Of a stretch of 54,435 bases of DNA, positions 33,167-42,337 are shown piece by piece. Within the stretch, counting starts at the first letter, position 1; each line of letters begins with the position of its first letter. Source of the stretch: Paraburkholderia domus (GTDB lineage: Bacteria; Pseudomonadota; Gammaproteobacteria; Burkholderiales; Burkholderiaceae); assembly GCF_905220705.1 (NCBI RefSeq), contig NZ_CAJNAT010000041.1:1-54435 (forward strand), read 5' to 3'. A program made the position numbers and the translations under genes. The notes under the pieces are model-generated. The model had not been told where the DNA came from and made no database searches. It worked only from the letters and a program-made list of their open reading frames with translations.

Positions 33167-33193
33167 TTATCGGCGCAGCAGCAGGAAAGTTCA
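33167..33193 (-). promoter_or_regulatory. Sigma-28 (FliA) type promoter of cheV
   Basis: Read on the minus strand: TGAACTTT, then 11 bases, then GCCGATAA. The -10 element is a perfect match to the flagellar sigma-28 consensus GCCGATAA. The -35 element matches TAAAGTTT in 6 of 8 positions, and the 11-base spacing is exact. Confidence 0.85.
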
Positions 33194-33487
33194 GTGATTT
33201 CAGACGGTTTACTTATGCTTTCTGGTTAACACCAGCCGTTATTCGATGCAGGAAGAGGGGCGCGGCCCTACAGCAAAAGCGGGTAATTCGTATGAAGGTT
33301 ACCTAACGTTACAGAAGCGACAGCATGGTTTCACATGATGGGTAGCGCGGCTCCTAGAATGCACAGCGATAAGAGCGCGGCGCCGTTAGCCAGTCGCAAG
33401 CGACTTGCAAGGTATCAAGGCAATCGCACGCAGTGGCGCAGGCACACGCGCATCGCCGTCGTTTCGCTTCCACTCCAAGGAGAACGT

Positions 33488-34030
33488 ATGATCCGCTTGC
33501 CTCTCGCCACTATCACCAGTGCCTGCATGGCCAGCCTTATGGTCGTCGCTACCGCAGCCAGTGCTCAAACCGCGCCGGACGCCGCACGTATTCATGCCGC
33601 CGACCAGGCCTTCATCGCCGACGCCACCAAGGATGTCGCCACGCAACGCGACGCCGCACGCATTGCCACCTCGCGTTCCACCGACCGCGACGTGAAGGCA
33701 TTCGCAGAACGCGTGTCGAGCGACAACGCAAAAATTTCGGACGCGCTGCGCGCCGCGAGCCCGCGTGGGGTCGACGTGCCGAAAAACGATCCGGATGCAG
33801 CGGTGCTCGCGAGCATCAATAACCTGCGCGGCGCCGACTTCGACAAGACTTACATCGAGCAGGTCGCGCTCGCCGGCGAACAGAAAGCGCTGTCGGCATT
33901 CCAGGCGGAAATCGCCTCGGGCCGCGACGAGCAGTTGAAGGACGTGGCGAAGAAGGCACTGCCGACCATCCAGGAGCATTACGCGATGGCTCAGGATCTC
34001 GCCAAGCGCAAGCATCTGACCGCCCAATAA
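33488..34030 (+). CDS. Periplasmic DUF4142 protein
   Basis: This 180-residue secreted protein has a Sec signal peptide (LATITSACMASLMVVATAAS, cleavage after ASAQ near residue 27). A DUF4142 four-helix ferritin-like region follows (DAARIHAADQAFIADATKDV, SRSTDRDVKAFAERVSSDNA, VALAGEQKALSAFQAEIASG). Family members are periplasmic and often stress-induced; their biochemical role is unsettled. AAGGAGA lies six bases before the ATG at 33488. It is divergent from cheV with a 400-base gap. Confidence 0.9.
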   Translation: MIRLPLATITSACMASLMVVATAASAQTAPDAARIHAADQAFIADATKDVATQRDAARIATSRSTDRDVKAFAERVSSDNAKISDALRAASPRGVDVPKNDPDAAVLASINNLRGADFDKTYIEQVALAGEQKALSAFQAEIASGRDEQLKDVAKKALPTIQEHYAMAQDLAKRKHLTAQ

Positions 34031-34061
34031 GCCCCACACGCGGCACATTGAGGTACCCAAC

Positions 34062-34087
34062 GCGCGTCACGTTGCGGCGTGACGCGC
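34062..34087 (+). terminator. Hairpin after the DUF4142 gene
   Basis: GCGCGTCAC (34062-34070) pairs with GTGACGCGC (34079-34087) across an 8-base loop, 32 bases beyond the stop. No T-run follows, so it may act only weakly or with Rho. Confidence 0.45.
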
Positions 34088-34304
34088 CGTCACCAGGCGG
34101 TATCAGCTAGAACGCCTGCAAAGCCCGCAGCGACCCGCTCGCTCGCGGACAATCACGGCCGCGTGCACACAGCAGGCTGAATGCATACTTTTCGGCGATA
34201 ATCGGCTTCGTTCTTTCGGGCCTGGCCTACGCGGCTTTCAGCGCGACCCAGGCAATTCGAAAGCGGTTTCCCGATTCCACGTGCATTCAATCAAAGCTCA
34301 CCTC

Positions 34305-36032
34305 ATGAGCAAGCCTGCCAATCTTCCGCAACAGTTGGACCATATGCTTCGGCAAGCCGTCGCGCTTCAGCAGAACGGCGCATTCGCCGAGGCCGAAGAA
34401 CTCTATCGTGAGATTCTCGAACTCAAGCCACGCCATTTCGATGCGCTGCAATTGCTGGGCTCGCTCGCGCTGCAAGCGGGGCGTGTACAAGAGGGTTTCG
34501 AGTTCCTAAAAAGGGCGCTCGCCGTCAATTCGAGACAGGCGCCGCTTCATTCGAATCTCGCCTATGCGCTCAATGCCTTGCAACGTTTCGACGAAGCACT
34601 CGGGAGTGCCGATCGCGCGCTCGCATTGCAAGCCAGATTTCCTGACGCACTAAACAACCGCGGCAATGCGCAAGCCGGCCTGAACTTGCCGCGCGAAGCG
34701 CTCGACAGTTTTGATCGCGCTATCGCCTTGATGCCGGATTTCGTGCAAGCCTGGAACAATCGCGCCTGTGTGCTGCGCGATCTGGGCCGTCCCGCGGATG
34801 CTCTGACAAGCTGCGATCACGCGCTTGCACTGCAGCCGAACTATCCGGACGCATGGAGCAATCGCGGTAACGCACTGAGCGATCTGAACCAGCCGGATGA
34901 GGCGAGGCAAAGCTATCAGCGTGCGCTCGAACTCGCCCCTGCATTTGCCGATGCTTGGAACAACCTCGGCCTGACTCAGGTCGATCTCAATGACCACGCG
35001 CAGGCGTTGCAGAGTTATGAGCGCGCGCTGGCCGTGAATCCCGACACTGCCGAGACGCATTGGAACCGGTCGTTGTGTCTGTTGCAGATGGGGCAGTTAG
35101 AAGCAGGTTGGAAGGAATACGAATGGCGCTGGGAGCGAAGCCGGATCAAAGCAGGCAGGCGCACCTTTACGCAACCGCTCTGGCTGGGCGATTTTTCAAT
35201 CGACGGCAAAACGATTCTGTTGCACGCCGAGCAGGGTCTAGGCGACACGCTGCAGTTTTGCCGCTATGCGGAGAGGGTGTCGAAGCTCGGCGCAAAAGTC
35301 GTGCTGGAAGTACCGAGTGAATTGATGCGGCTAATGTCCACGCTCGACGGTGTGGATCAATTGATCGAAGCAGGGCAAGCACTGCCGCCGTTCGACTGTC
35401 ACTGCCCATTGCTGAGTCTGCCGCTCGCGTTCAAGACCGATCTCGCAAGTATTCCCGCAAAGACGCCTTATCTGTTCGCCGACCCGCAAGCAACGCGTGA
35501 ATGGCACGAGCGTATCGCAGCACAAGCGGAAGGGCGCCTGAAAGTCGGACTCGTCTGGGCGGGCGGGAACCGGCCGCATGTCGCCGAGCTCCGCAAGAAC
35601 GACGCGCGCCGTTCGATTGCGTTTGAACGACTCGCTCCGATTCTCGACGTGCCGAACGTGCAGTTCTTCAGCCTGCAAAAAGGACCGTCGGCGCTGCAAT
35701 TGCCGCGCAACGATTCGCCTCCCGACGTTGTTGACTACACGGAAGAACTCGAGGACTTCGCCGACACGGCCGCACTGGTGGCAAACCTCGATCTGGTGAT
35801 ATCGGTGGACACGTCCACCGCGCATCTGGCCGGCGCGCTGGACAAGCCGGTATGGATTCTGAACCGCTTCGACACATGCTGGCGCTGGATGCTCGAACGT
35901 ACCGATACGCCCTGGTATGCGCAAGCGAGGTTATTCCGGCAGCCGGCATTGGGCGATTGGGACAGCGTGATTCGAAGTGCGCGTGACGCGCTGGCCGCGT
36001 TGAGCGCCGCGGGAAAACCGGTGATGCAATAA
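34305..36032 (+). CDS. TPR protein with glycosyltransferase-like C-terminal domain
   Basis: This 575-residue protein has about seven 34-residue TPR units at residues ~8-265 (consensus seen in YREILELKPRHFDALQLLGS and YQRALELAPAFADAWNNLGL). A GT-B-like C-terminal domain follows (HAEQGLGDTLQFCRYAERVS, KVGLVWAGG, VDTSTAHLAGALDKPVWIL, then WMLERTDTPWYAQARLF). That layout is common in beta-proteobacteria for TPR proteins linked to heptosyltransferase/GT9- or GT41-related folds. Acceptor and donor are unknown. I prefer the ATG at 34305 to a GTG at 34281; neither has a strong ribosome-binding site. Confidence 0.85.
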   Translation: MSKPANLPQQLDHMLRQAVALQQNGAFAEAEELYREILELKPRHFDALQLLGSLALQAGRVQEGFEFLKRALAVNSRQAPLHSNLAYALNALQRFDEALGSADRALALQARFPDALNNRGNAQAGLNLPREALDSFDRAIALMPDFVQAWNNRACVLRDLGRPADALTSCDHALALQPNYPDAWSNRGNALSDLNQPDEARQSYQRALELAPAFADAWNNLGLTQVDLNDHAQALQSYERALAVNPDTAETHWNRSLCLLQMGQLEAGWKEYEWRWERSRIKAGRRTFTQPLWLGDFSIDGKTILLHAEQGLGDTLQFCRYAERVSKLGAKVVLEVPSELMRLMSTLDGVDQLIEAGQALPPFDCHCPLLSLPLAFKTDLASIPAKTPYLFADPQATREWHERIAAQAEGRLKVGLVWAGGNRPHVAELRKNDARRSIAFERLAPILDVPNVQFFSLQKGPSALQLPRNDSPPDVVDYTEELEDFADTAALVANLDLVISVDTSTAHLAGALDKPVWILNRFDTCWRWMLERTDTPWYAQARLFRQPALGDWDSVIRSARDALAALSAAGKPVMQ

Positions 36033-36216
36033 AGTTAATGCCTTAGCTGTGCCGTGGCCGAAAAGGGCGGCGCTGTACGCCTCACGTCGTTGCTTTCACC
36101 GCGCTCGTTGATGAGAGCGCAATCCATCGCGACACTGCGAACTCGCCGGCACGTTTGCGCAGACGCGCGTAGACTGAACGTCCGCTTATCGACGGCCAGG
36201 CCACGGAGATACGTCA

Positions 36217-37242
36217 ATGGAATACAGACATCTGGGTGCATCCGGTTTCAAGGTACCGGTACTGAGTTTCGGCACCGCCACATTCGGCGGCAAGGGTGAA
36301 TTTTTCCAGGAGTGGGGCGCCACCGACGTCGCCGAGGCGCGTCGCCTGATCGATATCTGTTTCGATGCGGGCGTCACGATGTTCGACAGCGCCGACATCT
36401 ATTCGAGCGGTGCTTCAGAGTCGGTGCTCGGTGAAGCGCTCAAGGGCAAGCGCGACAAAGCCATCATCTCGACCAAGGCGACCTTCCGTTTCGACGAGGG
36501 TCCGAACAATGTCGGCTCCTCGCGCTTCCATCTGATTCAGGCGGTGGACGCAGCGCTCAAACGTCTGCAAACCGACTACATCGATCTGTTCCAGTTGCAC
36601 GGTTTCGACGCAAAGACGCCGATCGTCGAAGTCATGTCGACGCTCGACGATCTCGTGCGCGCCGGCAAGATCCGCTACACCGGTGTGTCGAATTTTTCCG
36701 GCTGGCACCTGATGAAATCGCAGGACACCGCGGATCGTTACGGCTATCCGCGCTATGTCGCGAATCAGACTTACTATTCGTTGATCGGCCGAGATTACGA
36801 GTGGGAGTTGATGCCGCTCGGCGTCGATCAAGGTGTGGGTGCGGTGGTGTGGAGTCCGCTTGGCTGGGGGCGTCTCACCGGCAAGATCAAGCGTGGTCAG
36901 CCCTTGCCTGAAACGAGCCGTCTGCATAAAACCGCCGACATGGGGCCACCGGTACCGGACGAGTATCTGTTCCGCGTGCTCGATGCGATCGACGAAGTGG
37001 CCGCCGAAACCGGCAAGACCGTGCCGCAAATCGCGCTGAACTGGCTGCTGCAGCGGCCTACCGTATCGACGGTGCTGATCGGCGCGCGCAACGAAGAGCA
37101 GTTGCGGCAGAACCTCGGCGCGGTAGGTTGGAATCTGACGCCCGAACAGGTGGCGAAACTCGACGCCGCCAGCGCTGTACCTCCCGCGTATCCGTACTGG
37201 CATCAGGAAGGATTTGTGGAGCGTAATCCGAAGGCGGTTTAA
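36217..37242 (+). CDS. Aldo/keto reductase
   Basis: This 341-residue NADPH-dependent oxidoreductase has a TIM barrel. The catalytic tetrad is Asp57, Tyr62, Lys87 and His128 (MFDSADIYSSGA, AIISTKATF, DLFQLHGFD). The cofactor region near the C-terminus reads VSTVLIGARNEEQLRQNLGA. The ATG at 36217 follows GGAG by 8 bases. It stands alone, and the substrate is unknown. Confidence 0.93.
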   Translation: MEYRHLGASGFKVPVLSFGTATFGGKGEFFQEWGATDVAEARRLIDICFDAGVTMFDSADIYSSGASESVLGEALKGKRDKAIISTKATFRFDEGPNNVGSSRFHLIQAVDAALKRLQTDYIDLFQLHGFDAKTPIVEVMSTLDDLVRAGKIRYTGVSNFSGWHLMKSQDTADRYGYPRYVANQTYYSLIGRDYEWELMPLGVDQGVGAVVWSPLGWGRLTGKIKRGQPLPETSRLHKTADMGPPVPDEYLFRVLDAIDEVAAETGKTVPQIALNWLLQRPTVSTVLIGARNEEQLRQNLGAVGWNLTPEQVAKLDAASAVPPAYPYWHQEGFVERNPKAV

Positions 37243-37291
37243 GCGCGTCCTTTTGCCTGTCGCTACGTGACAACTCGCTCCGGCTCGACTG

Positions 37292-37846
37292 CTATTTGAC
37301 GAGTTCGGCCGGAGTGGTGAACAGGTCGCTGTAGTAGCGACGGCCTGCATTGAGATGTTGGTCGAATGCGAAACCTTGTTCGAGCATCGCGTCGAAGTCG
37401 GCGCGTTCGATCTTCATCACATAGCTGTGTTCGGTCGTAACGAGGCGGCACGGCTGATCGGTCACCGCTGCGCTAAACCATTTCCCCGCACTCGCGTGGC
37501 CAGCCGGATACGCCTGTTGGCCGTGTTCGATCTGCCAGCCGCCGTCCAGAAGAATCCACATGCCTTGATCGCTCGCGACATCGTGCGCTCTGCCGTTGCA
37601 TTGCGCGACCACCGTGTCGGGTTGCGCTTCCCATTCTTGCGAATGGCTGATCACCCAACGCAGTTGTTCGGTCGTCAGACTCGTGAAGAAGGGCGTGTGC
37701 TTCAGCAAATGAAGGTAAGTCACTGAGGGTTTCATTTCTGTGCTCCGCGTGTTGATGGACGCGTCCGGCTGCTGCGGTTGTGCATCGCATGCGGCGACCA
37801 GACACGGCAGCAGCACGGCGCAGGCGATCAGGATTGAAGGTTTCAT
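37292..37846 (-). CDS. Lipoprotein with cyclic-nucleotide-binding-like fold
   Basis: This 184-residue protein has a lipoprotein signal (ILIACAVLLPCLVAAC, lipobox VAAC). Residues ~40-175 then follow the pattern of a CNBD-like beta-roll: LLKHTPFFTSLTTEQLRWVI, then DQGMWILLDGGWQIEHG and a closing helix DFDAMLEQGFAFDQHL. The phosphate-binding cassette Arg/Glu of true cAMP receptors is not evident. A CNBD-type fold anchored outside the cytoplasm is unusual, so it probably binds something else or has a structural role. I placed the start at 37846; a TTG/ATG-led extension of 14 residues is possible. Confidence 0.65.
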   Translation of the reverse strand: MKPSILIACAVLLPCLVAACDAQPQQPDASINTRSTEMKPSVTYLHLLKHTPFFTSLTTEQLRWVISHSQEWEAQPDTVVAQCNGRAHDVASDQGMWILLDGGWQIEHGQQAYPAGHASAGKWFSAAVTDQPCRLVTTEHSYVMKIERADFDAMLEQGFAFDQHLNAGRRYYSDLFTTPAELVK

Positions 37847-37930
37847 GAACGTGTGTTTTAAAGCGGGAAAGGAACTGCGGGACGCCAAGGTCGGTTAATC
37901 ACGCCTGACGTCCCTCGCCGCAATGCTCAA

Positions 37931-38827
37931 TTAACGCGTGACCTTCGCTTCGAGCAGATCACCCATGCCGATCCGTTTGGCGAACTCGATGCGCACGCGC
38001 TCCGAGACTTCGAGCACTTCACGCGCGCCGTCACCGACGAAGTCGATCACCGAGCGCATCGGCCGCTCGCCCGAAGGCAACGCGACGATTCGCACGATTT
38101 CATCAGCCACTGCTTGCGGATCGGCGTCGTCCGGTGTGAGTTCGGACAGGCGCTCGCCGATCTGATCCATCACGCCGTCATAGCGTGCATACGCGGCGGC
38201 GCGTTCCACATCGGCTGGTTTGCCGGCGCTCGGAAAGTGCGCGGTGCCGCGTGTGAACGCGCCGGGCACCACGATCGAGGTTTCGATCCCGAAGCGTGCG
38301 ATTTCGTAGGCAAGGGTCACCGCCAAAGAATCCATCGCGGCCTTTGCGGCGCCGTAGGGGCCGAGGAACGGAGGAAAACCGCCCTTGGTCGTCGTGCTGC
38401 TGATCCACACCATCAGGCCGGCTTCCTGCTGGCGCAGATACGGCAGCACCGCGCGGTTCACACGCTGCGCGCCGAACAGGTTGGTGTCGAACACCTTCAC
38501 CATTTCTTCGGGCGTGAACGCTTCGCTCGGACCAACTACCAGATGCCCCGCGTTCTGCATCACCACGTCGAGCCGTCCTTGCTCGCGGATGATCGACGCA
38601 GCGGCAGCATCGGCGGATGCTTGCGACAGGACATCGAGTTCGAGCGGATACAACTGGATGTTTTTCGCTTTGGCGAGTGCCCGCAATTCGTCGGCGCGCG
38701 GCTGGTTGCGTCCTTCGACATCGCGCATCGTCGCGTAGACGATATGGCCGGCTTCGGCCAACGATTGCGCGGTCAGTTTGCCGATGCCCGTACCGGCGCC
38801 CGTCACCAGGATGACGTTCTTTTGCAT
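37931..38827 (-). CDS. Short-chain dehydrogenase/reductase
   Basis: This 298-residue classical SDR has the nucleotide-binding TGAGTGIG at residues 9-16, NAG at 93-95, and the catalytic Ser-Tyr-Lys (SSTTT, then YGAAK). The C-terminal extension of ~60 residues beyond the core is typical of the 'SDR family oxidoreductase' group acting on larger substrates. GGAGAAG precedes the ATG. It is in the same direction as the second SDR (38907-39650), 79 bases downstream of it, so an operon is likely. Confidence 0.92.
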   Translation of the reverse strand: MQKNVILVTGAGTGIGKLTAQSLAEAGHIVYATMRDVEGRNQPRADELRALAKAKNIQLYPLELDVLSQASADAAAASIIREQGRLDVVMQNAGHLVVGPSEAFTPEEMVKVFDTNLFGAQRVNRAVLPYLRQQEAGLMVWISSTTTKGGFPPFLGPYGAAKAAMDSLAVTLAYEIARFGIETSIVVPGAFTRGTAHFPSAGKPADVERAAAYARYDGVMDQIGERLSELTPDDADPQAVADEIVRIVALPSGERPMRSVIDFVGDGAREVLEVSERVRIEFAKRIGMGDLLEAKVTR

Positions 38828-38906
38828 TTTCTTCTCCGATTCGATGAAAGTGATGCGACGTTTGAAAGTGCTATGAGAAAGGTTCTTTACGCGTTTTCAA
38901 ACTGAG

Positions 38907-39650
38907 CTAAGCCACACCGCCGTTGGCGCGCAGGATCTGCCCGTTGACCCAGCCTGCATCCGGGCCGACGAGGAAGGACACGACGGAGGCGATGTCGTCC
39001 GGCTGGCCGAGGCGTTGTAGCGGCGGCATCTTCGCGAAGGTCTGGATCTGTTCTTCGGTCTTGCCGTCGAGGAACAGCGAGGTGGCGATCGGACCTGGCG
39101 CAACCGCGTTGACGGTGATGTTGCGGCCACGCAATTCCTTGGCGAACACGTGCGTGAAGGCTTCGACGGCGGCCTTGGTGCCGTTGTAGATCGCATAGCC
39201 CGGCATGTTCAGCGCAAGCGTCGTGCTCGAGAAGTTGACGATGCGTCCGCCGGTGTTCATCCGTGCGGCCGCTTCGCGCAGGGTGTTGAAGGTGCCGCGT
39301 ACGTTGATGTCGAAGGTCTGCTCGTACAGCGCGTCGCTGGTGTCGGCGAGCGGCACCGTCTTGAGCACGCCGGCGTTGTTGACCAGCACGTCCACTTTGC
39401 CAAGTTGCTGTTCGGTGGTCTCGAACATGCGACGCACATCGTCGGCATTCGAAACGTCGGCCTTCACTGCGATGGCCTTGGCGCCTGCCGCGGTGAGTTC
39501 CGTGACGAGCGCATCGGCTTCCGACGAACTGGATGCGTAGTTGACGGCAATCGCGAAGCCGTCCTTGGCGAGGCGTTGCGCGACCGCTGCGCCGATGCCG
39601 CGGGATGCGCCGGTAACGATGGCGACTTGAGCGTTCTTGATCGTGTTCAT
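38907..39650 (-). CDS. Short-chain dehydrogenase/reductase (FabG-like)
   Basis: This 247-residue classical SDR has TGASRGIG at about residues 13-20, NNAG, catalytic Ser and Tyr-x-x-x-Lys (NFSSTT, then YAIYNGTKAAVE), and a standard C-terminus GQILRANGGVA. The ATG at 39650 follows AAGGAA by 8 bases. It is divergent from a LysR gene (39805) with 154 bases between them and is followed by a second SDR in the same direction. This LysR probably controls the two-gene operon. Confidence 0.93.
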   Translation of the reverse strand: MNTIKNAQVAIVTGASRGIGAAVAQRLAKDGFAIAVNYASSSSEADALVTELTAAGAKAIAVKADVSNADDVRRMFETTEQQLGKVDVLVNNAGVLKTVPLADTSDALYEQTFDINVRGTFNTLREAAARMNTGGRIVNFSSTTLALNMPGYAIYNGTKAAVEAFTHVFAKELRGRNITVNAVAPGPIATSLFLDGKTEEQIQTFAKMPPLQRLGQPDDIASVVSFLVGPDAGWVNGQILRANGGVA

Positions 39651-39804
39651 GATTCGTTTCCTTCTGTGTGGTGGGTTGGTGAGATGAATCATGGTCGCTT
39701 TCATCGCTGAGATAATCCGGTTAGACTTGCCATCATCATTCCATTTGCTTTAACAATTGACCGGAAGGCCGCCAAATTGCCAGTCCGGCACAAAGGCATC
39801 GGCC

Positions 39805-40713
39805 ATGGATCGTTTCGAGGAAATGCGGGTGTTCATCCGAATTGCCGAGCGGCAAAGCTTCACGCGCGCTTCGGATGACCTGCAGATTCCGCGCGCTACC
39901 GTCACCAACCTGATGAAGCGCATGGAGCAGCGGCTCGGCGCGCGGCTTCTCGAGCGCACCACACGTTCGGTACGCCTCACGCACGACGGCGAGGCGTATT
40001 ACCGCCGCTGCGTGCGGTTGATCGCGGACATGGAGGAGGCGGAGGGTTCGTTTTCCAACCTCGCGCCGAAGGGCCTATTGCGCGTGAATTTGCAGGGCAC
40101 CCTGGCGCGGCACTTCGTCGTGCCGGCGCTACCGGCGTTTCTCGCGCGGTTTCCCGACATCGAACTGACGATCGGCGAGGATGACCGGCTGGTCGATCTC
40201 GTGCGGGAGGGGGTCGATTGCGTGTTGCGGGCGGGCAATCTGCAGGATTCGTCGATGGTGGGGCGGCGCGTTGCGGAGTTGCCGCAAGTGACGGTGGCGA
40301 GTCCGGTTTATCTGGAGGCGTATGGCGAGCCAGCCGATCCGGCGGCCTTGTCCACGCATCGGGCGGTCAATTATCTGTCCAGCGCGACCGGCAAGCCGGT
40401 GCCGCTCGAATTCAGAATCGACGGCCGCGATACGACCATGTACCTGCCGTCGGCGGTATCGGTGACCGGCGCCGATCTCTACACGGGTTCGGCGGTGGCC
40501 GGGCTCGGCATCGTGCAGGTGCCGCAATACCGCGTGGCCGGAGAGCTGGCGTCGGGACGGCTGAAAATCATCCTCGCTGACTTCCCGCCGCCACCGATGC
40601 CGGTTTCGGTGCTGTATCCGCAGAATCGCCAGTTGTCGTCGCGTGTGCGGGTGTTTGCGCAGTGGTTGCGCGATATTTTCGAGGCGGCCGGGGCGCAAAC
40701 GGGTTCGCGGTGA
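39805..40713 (+). CDS. LysR-family regulator
   Basis: This 302-residue LysR protein has an N-terminal helix-turn-helix (QSFTRASDDLQIPRATVTNL). The effector domain begins KGLLRVNLQGTLARHFVVPA. I used the ATG at 39805 rather than an upstream in-frame GTG/ATG run because it gives the usual N-terminus (MDRFEEMRVFIRIAERQSFT). Divergent orientation to the SDR operon implies control of those genes. Confidence 0.92.
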   Translation: MDRFEEMRVFIRIAERQSFTRASDDLQIPRATVTNLMKRMEQRLGARLLERTTRSVRLTHDGEAYYRRCVRLIADMEEAEGSFSNLAPKGLLRVNLQGTLARHFVVPALPAFLARFPDIELTIGEDDRLVDLVREGVDCVLRAGNLQDSSMVGRRVAELPQVTVASPVYLEAYGEPADPAALSTHRAVNYLSSATGKPVPLEFRIDGRDTTMYLPSAVSVTGADLYTGSAVAGLGIVQVPQYRVAGELASGRLKIILADFPPPPMPVSVLYPQNRQLSSRVRVFAQWLRDIFEAAGAQTGSR

Positions 40714-40921
40714 ACGTGCGGGTCCAGTGCAGGAGTGCGGCGCGTAGTGCGCGGTGCCTCGAGCATGATGCATGAAGCTCGGTGCGTTGGTCGTGCGGTT
40801 TTTTCGAAAGCGCCGGTCGTCGCCTGTTTGTTAGCAGTTTCACGCATTCTCGCCATGGTGGACCCGAATGGCCGTCCGGCCGTACCCTATATTCCATTGA
40901 ACTCATTCGAAGGAATGGAAC

Positions 40922-41845
40922 ATGTTGTCAGAGGATGAACTGGCCTTGCTGGAGGCAATCCGGGAGACCGGCAGCCTGTCACGTGCGGCTGCGCGTCTTG
41001 GCAAAGCGCCTTCGACTGTCTCGCACGCCGCGCGGCAACTGGAGACGCGGTTTGACGCATTGCTGTTCGACCGCCGCCGCTACCGGTTGCAATTGACACC
41101 CGCAGGCCAGCTGCTCGCCGACGAAGCCGCGCGTCTGATGCTCGACATGTCGCGCATGACACAGCGTGTGCGGCAGATTGCGAGTGGCTGGGAGGATCGC
41201 CTATGGGTGGTGACGGACGAGATTCTCGAATTCGAACTGCTGATGCCGGTGGTGCGCGCCTTCGACTCGCTCGGATCCGGCGTGAAGCTGCGTTTTACGC
41301 ATGAAGTATTGAGTGGCACATGGGAAGCATTGCGTGATGGCCGTGCCGACCTGATCGTCGGCGCGACGAATGAACCGCCGGCGATTCCTGGGTTGCGCTG
41401 GTTCGAACTTGGCGTGATGGAGTGGGTGTTCGCGCTGTCGCCACGCCATCCGCTCGCGAGCGTCGCGGGGTCGCTTGGACGCGAACAGATTCTTGAGCAT
41501 CGCGGTGTGGTGGTGGCTGATTCGTCGCACACGACGGCGGGGCGCGCGTATGGTGTGATCGGTGGGCAGGCATCGCTTGCTGTGCCGACCATGCGAGCGA
41601 AGATTCTCGCGCAGCGCGATGGCCTGGGCGTGGGCTGGTTGCCGCGTCAGCGCGTGGCCTCGTTGCTGAAGAAGGGCGAACTGGTGGAGAAGAGCACAGC
41701 CGATCCGCGCGAGCCGAATGTGCTGTATGTCGCGTGGCGCGGCGATCATGAAGGGCGTGCGTTGCAATGGTGGCTTGAGCAATTGCGGCAGCCGCGGTTA
41801 GCGAAGCGTCTGGTGCGCGGAGTGGATATGACGATTGGCGCGTAA
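40922..41845 (+). CDS. LysR-family regulator
   Basis: This 307-residue LysR regulator starts directly at its helix-turn-helix (LLEAIRETGSLSRAAARLGK), with GAAGGA upstream. The effector domain contains DLIVGATNEPPAIPG and the tail AWRGDHEGRALQWW, as in the YhaJ/AllS-like group. It is co-directional with the previous LysR but separated by 208 bases, and its target is not evident from its neighbours. Confidence 0.9.
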   Translation: MLSEDELALLEAIRETGSLSRAAARLGKAPSTVSHAARQLETRFDALLFDRRRYRLQLTPAGQLLADEAARLMLDMSRMTQRVRQIASGWEDRLWVVTDEILEFELLMPVVRAFDSLGSGVKLRFTHEVLSGTWEALRDGRADLIVGATNEPPAIPGLRWFELGVMEWVFALSPRHPLASVAGSLGREQILEHRGVVVADSSHTTAGRAYGVIGGQASLAVPTMRAKILAQRDGLGVGWLPRQRVASLLKKGELVEKSTADPREPNVLYVAWRGDHEGRALQWWLEQLRQPRLAKRLVRGVDMTIGA

Positions 41846-41957
41846 TCCGCGAGTGGTTCGTGCTTTTGTGCAGGCCGCGCGGCGTATCGTGGGATCATAT
41901 GTGTCGTGTTGGGTGATATCGCTTTTTTGCACGGTATGGAATAACAGGAGCAGGACG

Positions 41958-42263
41958 ATGATCGATGGACTGGTGGGCGGGCGCCTGTACGGCGAGGCGC
42001 AGATTCGCACGGGGCAGAATGGCAAGCGCTTTGTGACCTGCAAGGTACGGGCGACCACCAATGATGGCGATACGATTTTCGTCAACGTGATTGCGTTTGA
42101 TGATGATGTGCAGACTGCACTGCTTGCTCTGGGGGACGCTGATAGCGTCGCGTTGAGTGGGGCGTTGACGCCCAAGGTTTGGACTGACAAGAATGGGTTG
42201 ATTAAGCCTGCTATGGATATGGTTGCGTATAGGGTGCTTGTGGCTTATCGGGGGGAAGATTAA
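41958..42263 (+). CDS. Small single-stranded-DNA-binding-like protein
   Basis: This 101-residue OB-fold protein has the SSB-type core with motifs GEAQIRTGQNGKRFVTCKVR, IFVNVIAFDDDVQTALLALG and the strand ALSGALTPKVWTDKNG. It lacks the long acidic C-terminal tail of replicative SSB, so it probably does not recruit SSB partners and may be a PriB-like or plasmid/phage-type SSB relative. The ATG at 41958 follows AGGAG by seven bases. The frame is open further upstream, but that part is non-homologous. Confidence 0.8.
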   Translation: MIDGLVGGRLYGEAQIRTGQNGKRFVTCKVRATTNDGDTIFVNVIAFDDDVQTALLALGDADSVALSGALTPKVWTDKNGLIKPAMDMVAYRVLVAYRGED

Positions 42264-42337
42264 CGGTTGGTTTTTGCCTTTGGCGGCGGCAGTGTTGGTT
42301 TGTCTGCTCGGCGCTTGTTTGTCTGTGCTTTTATGGT

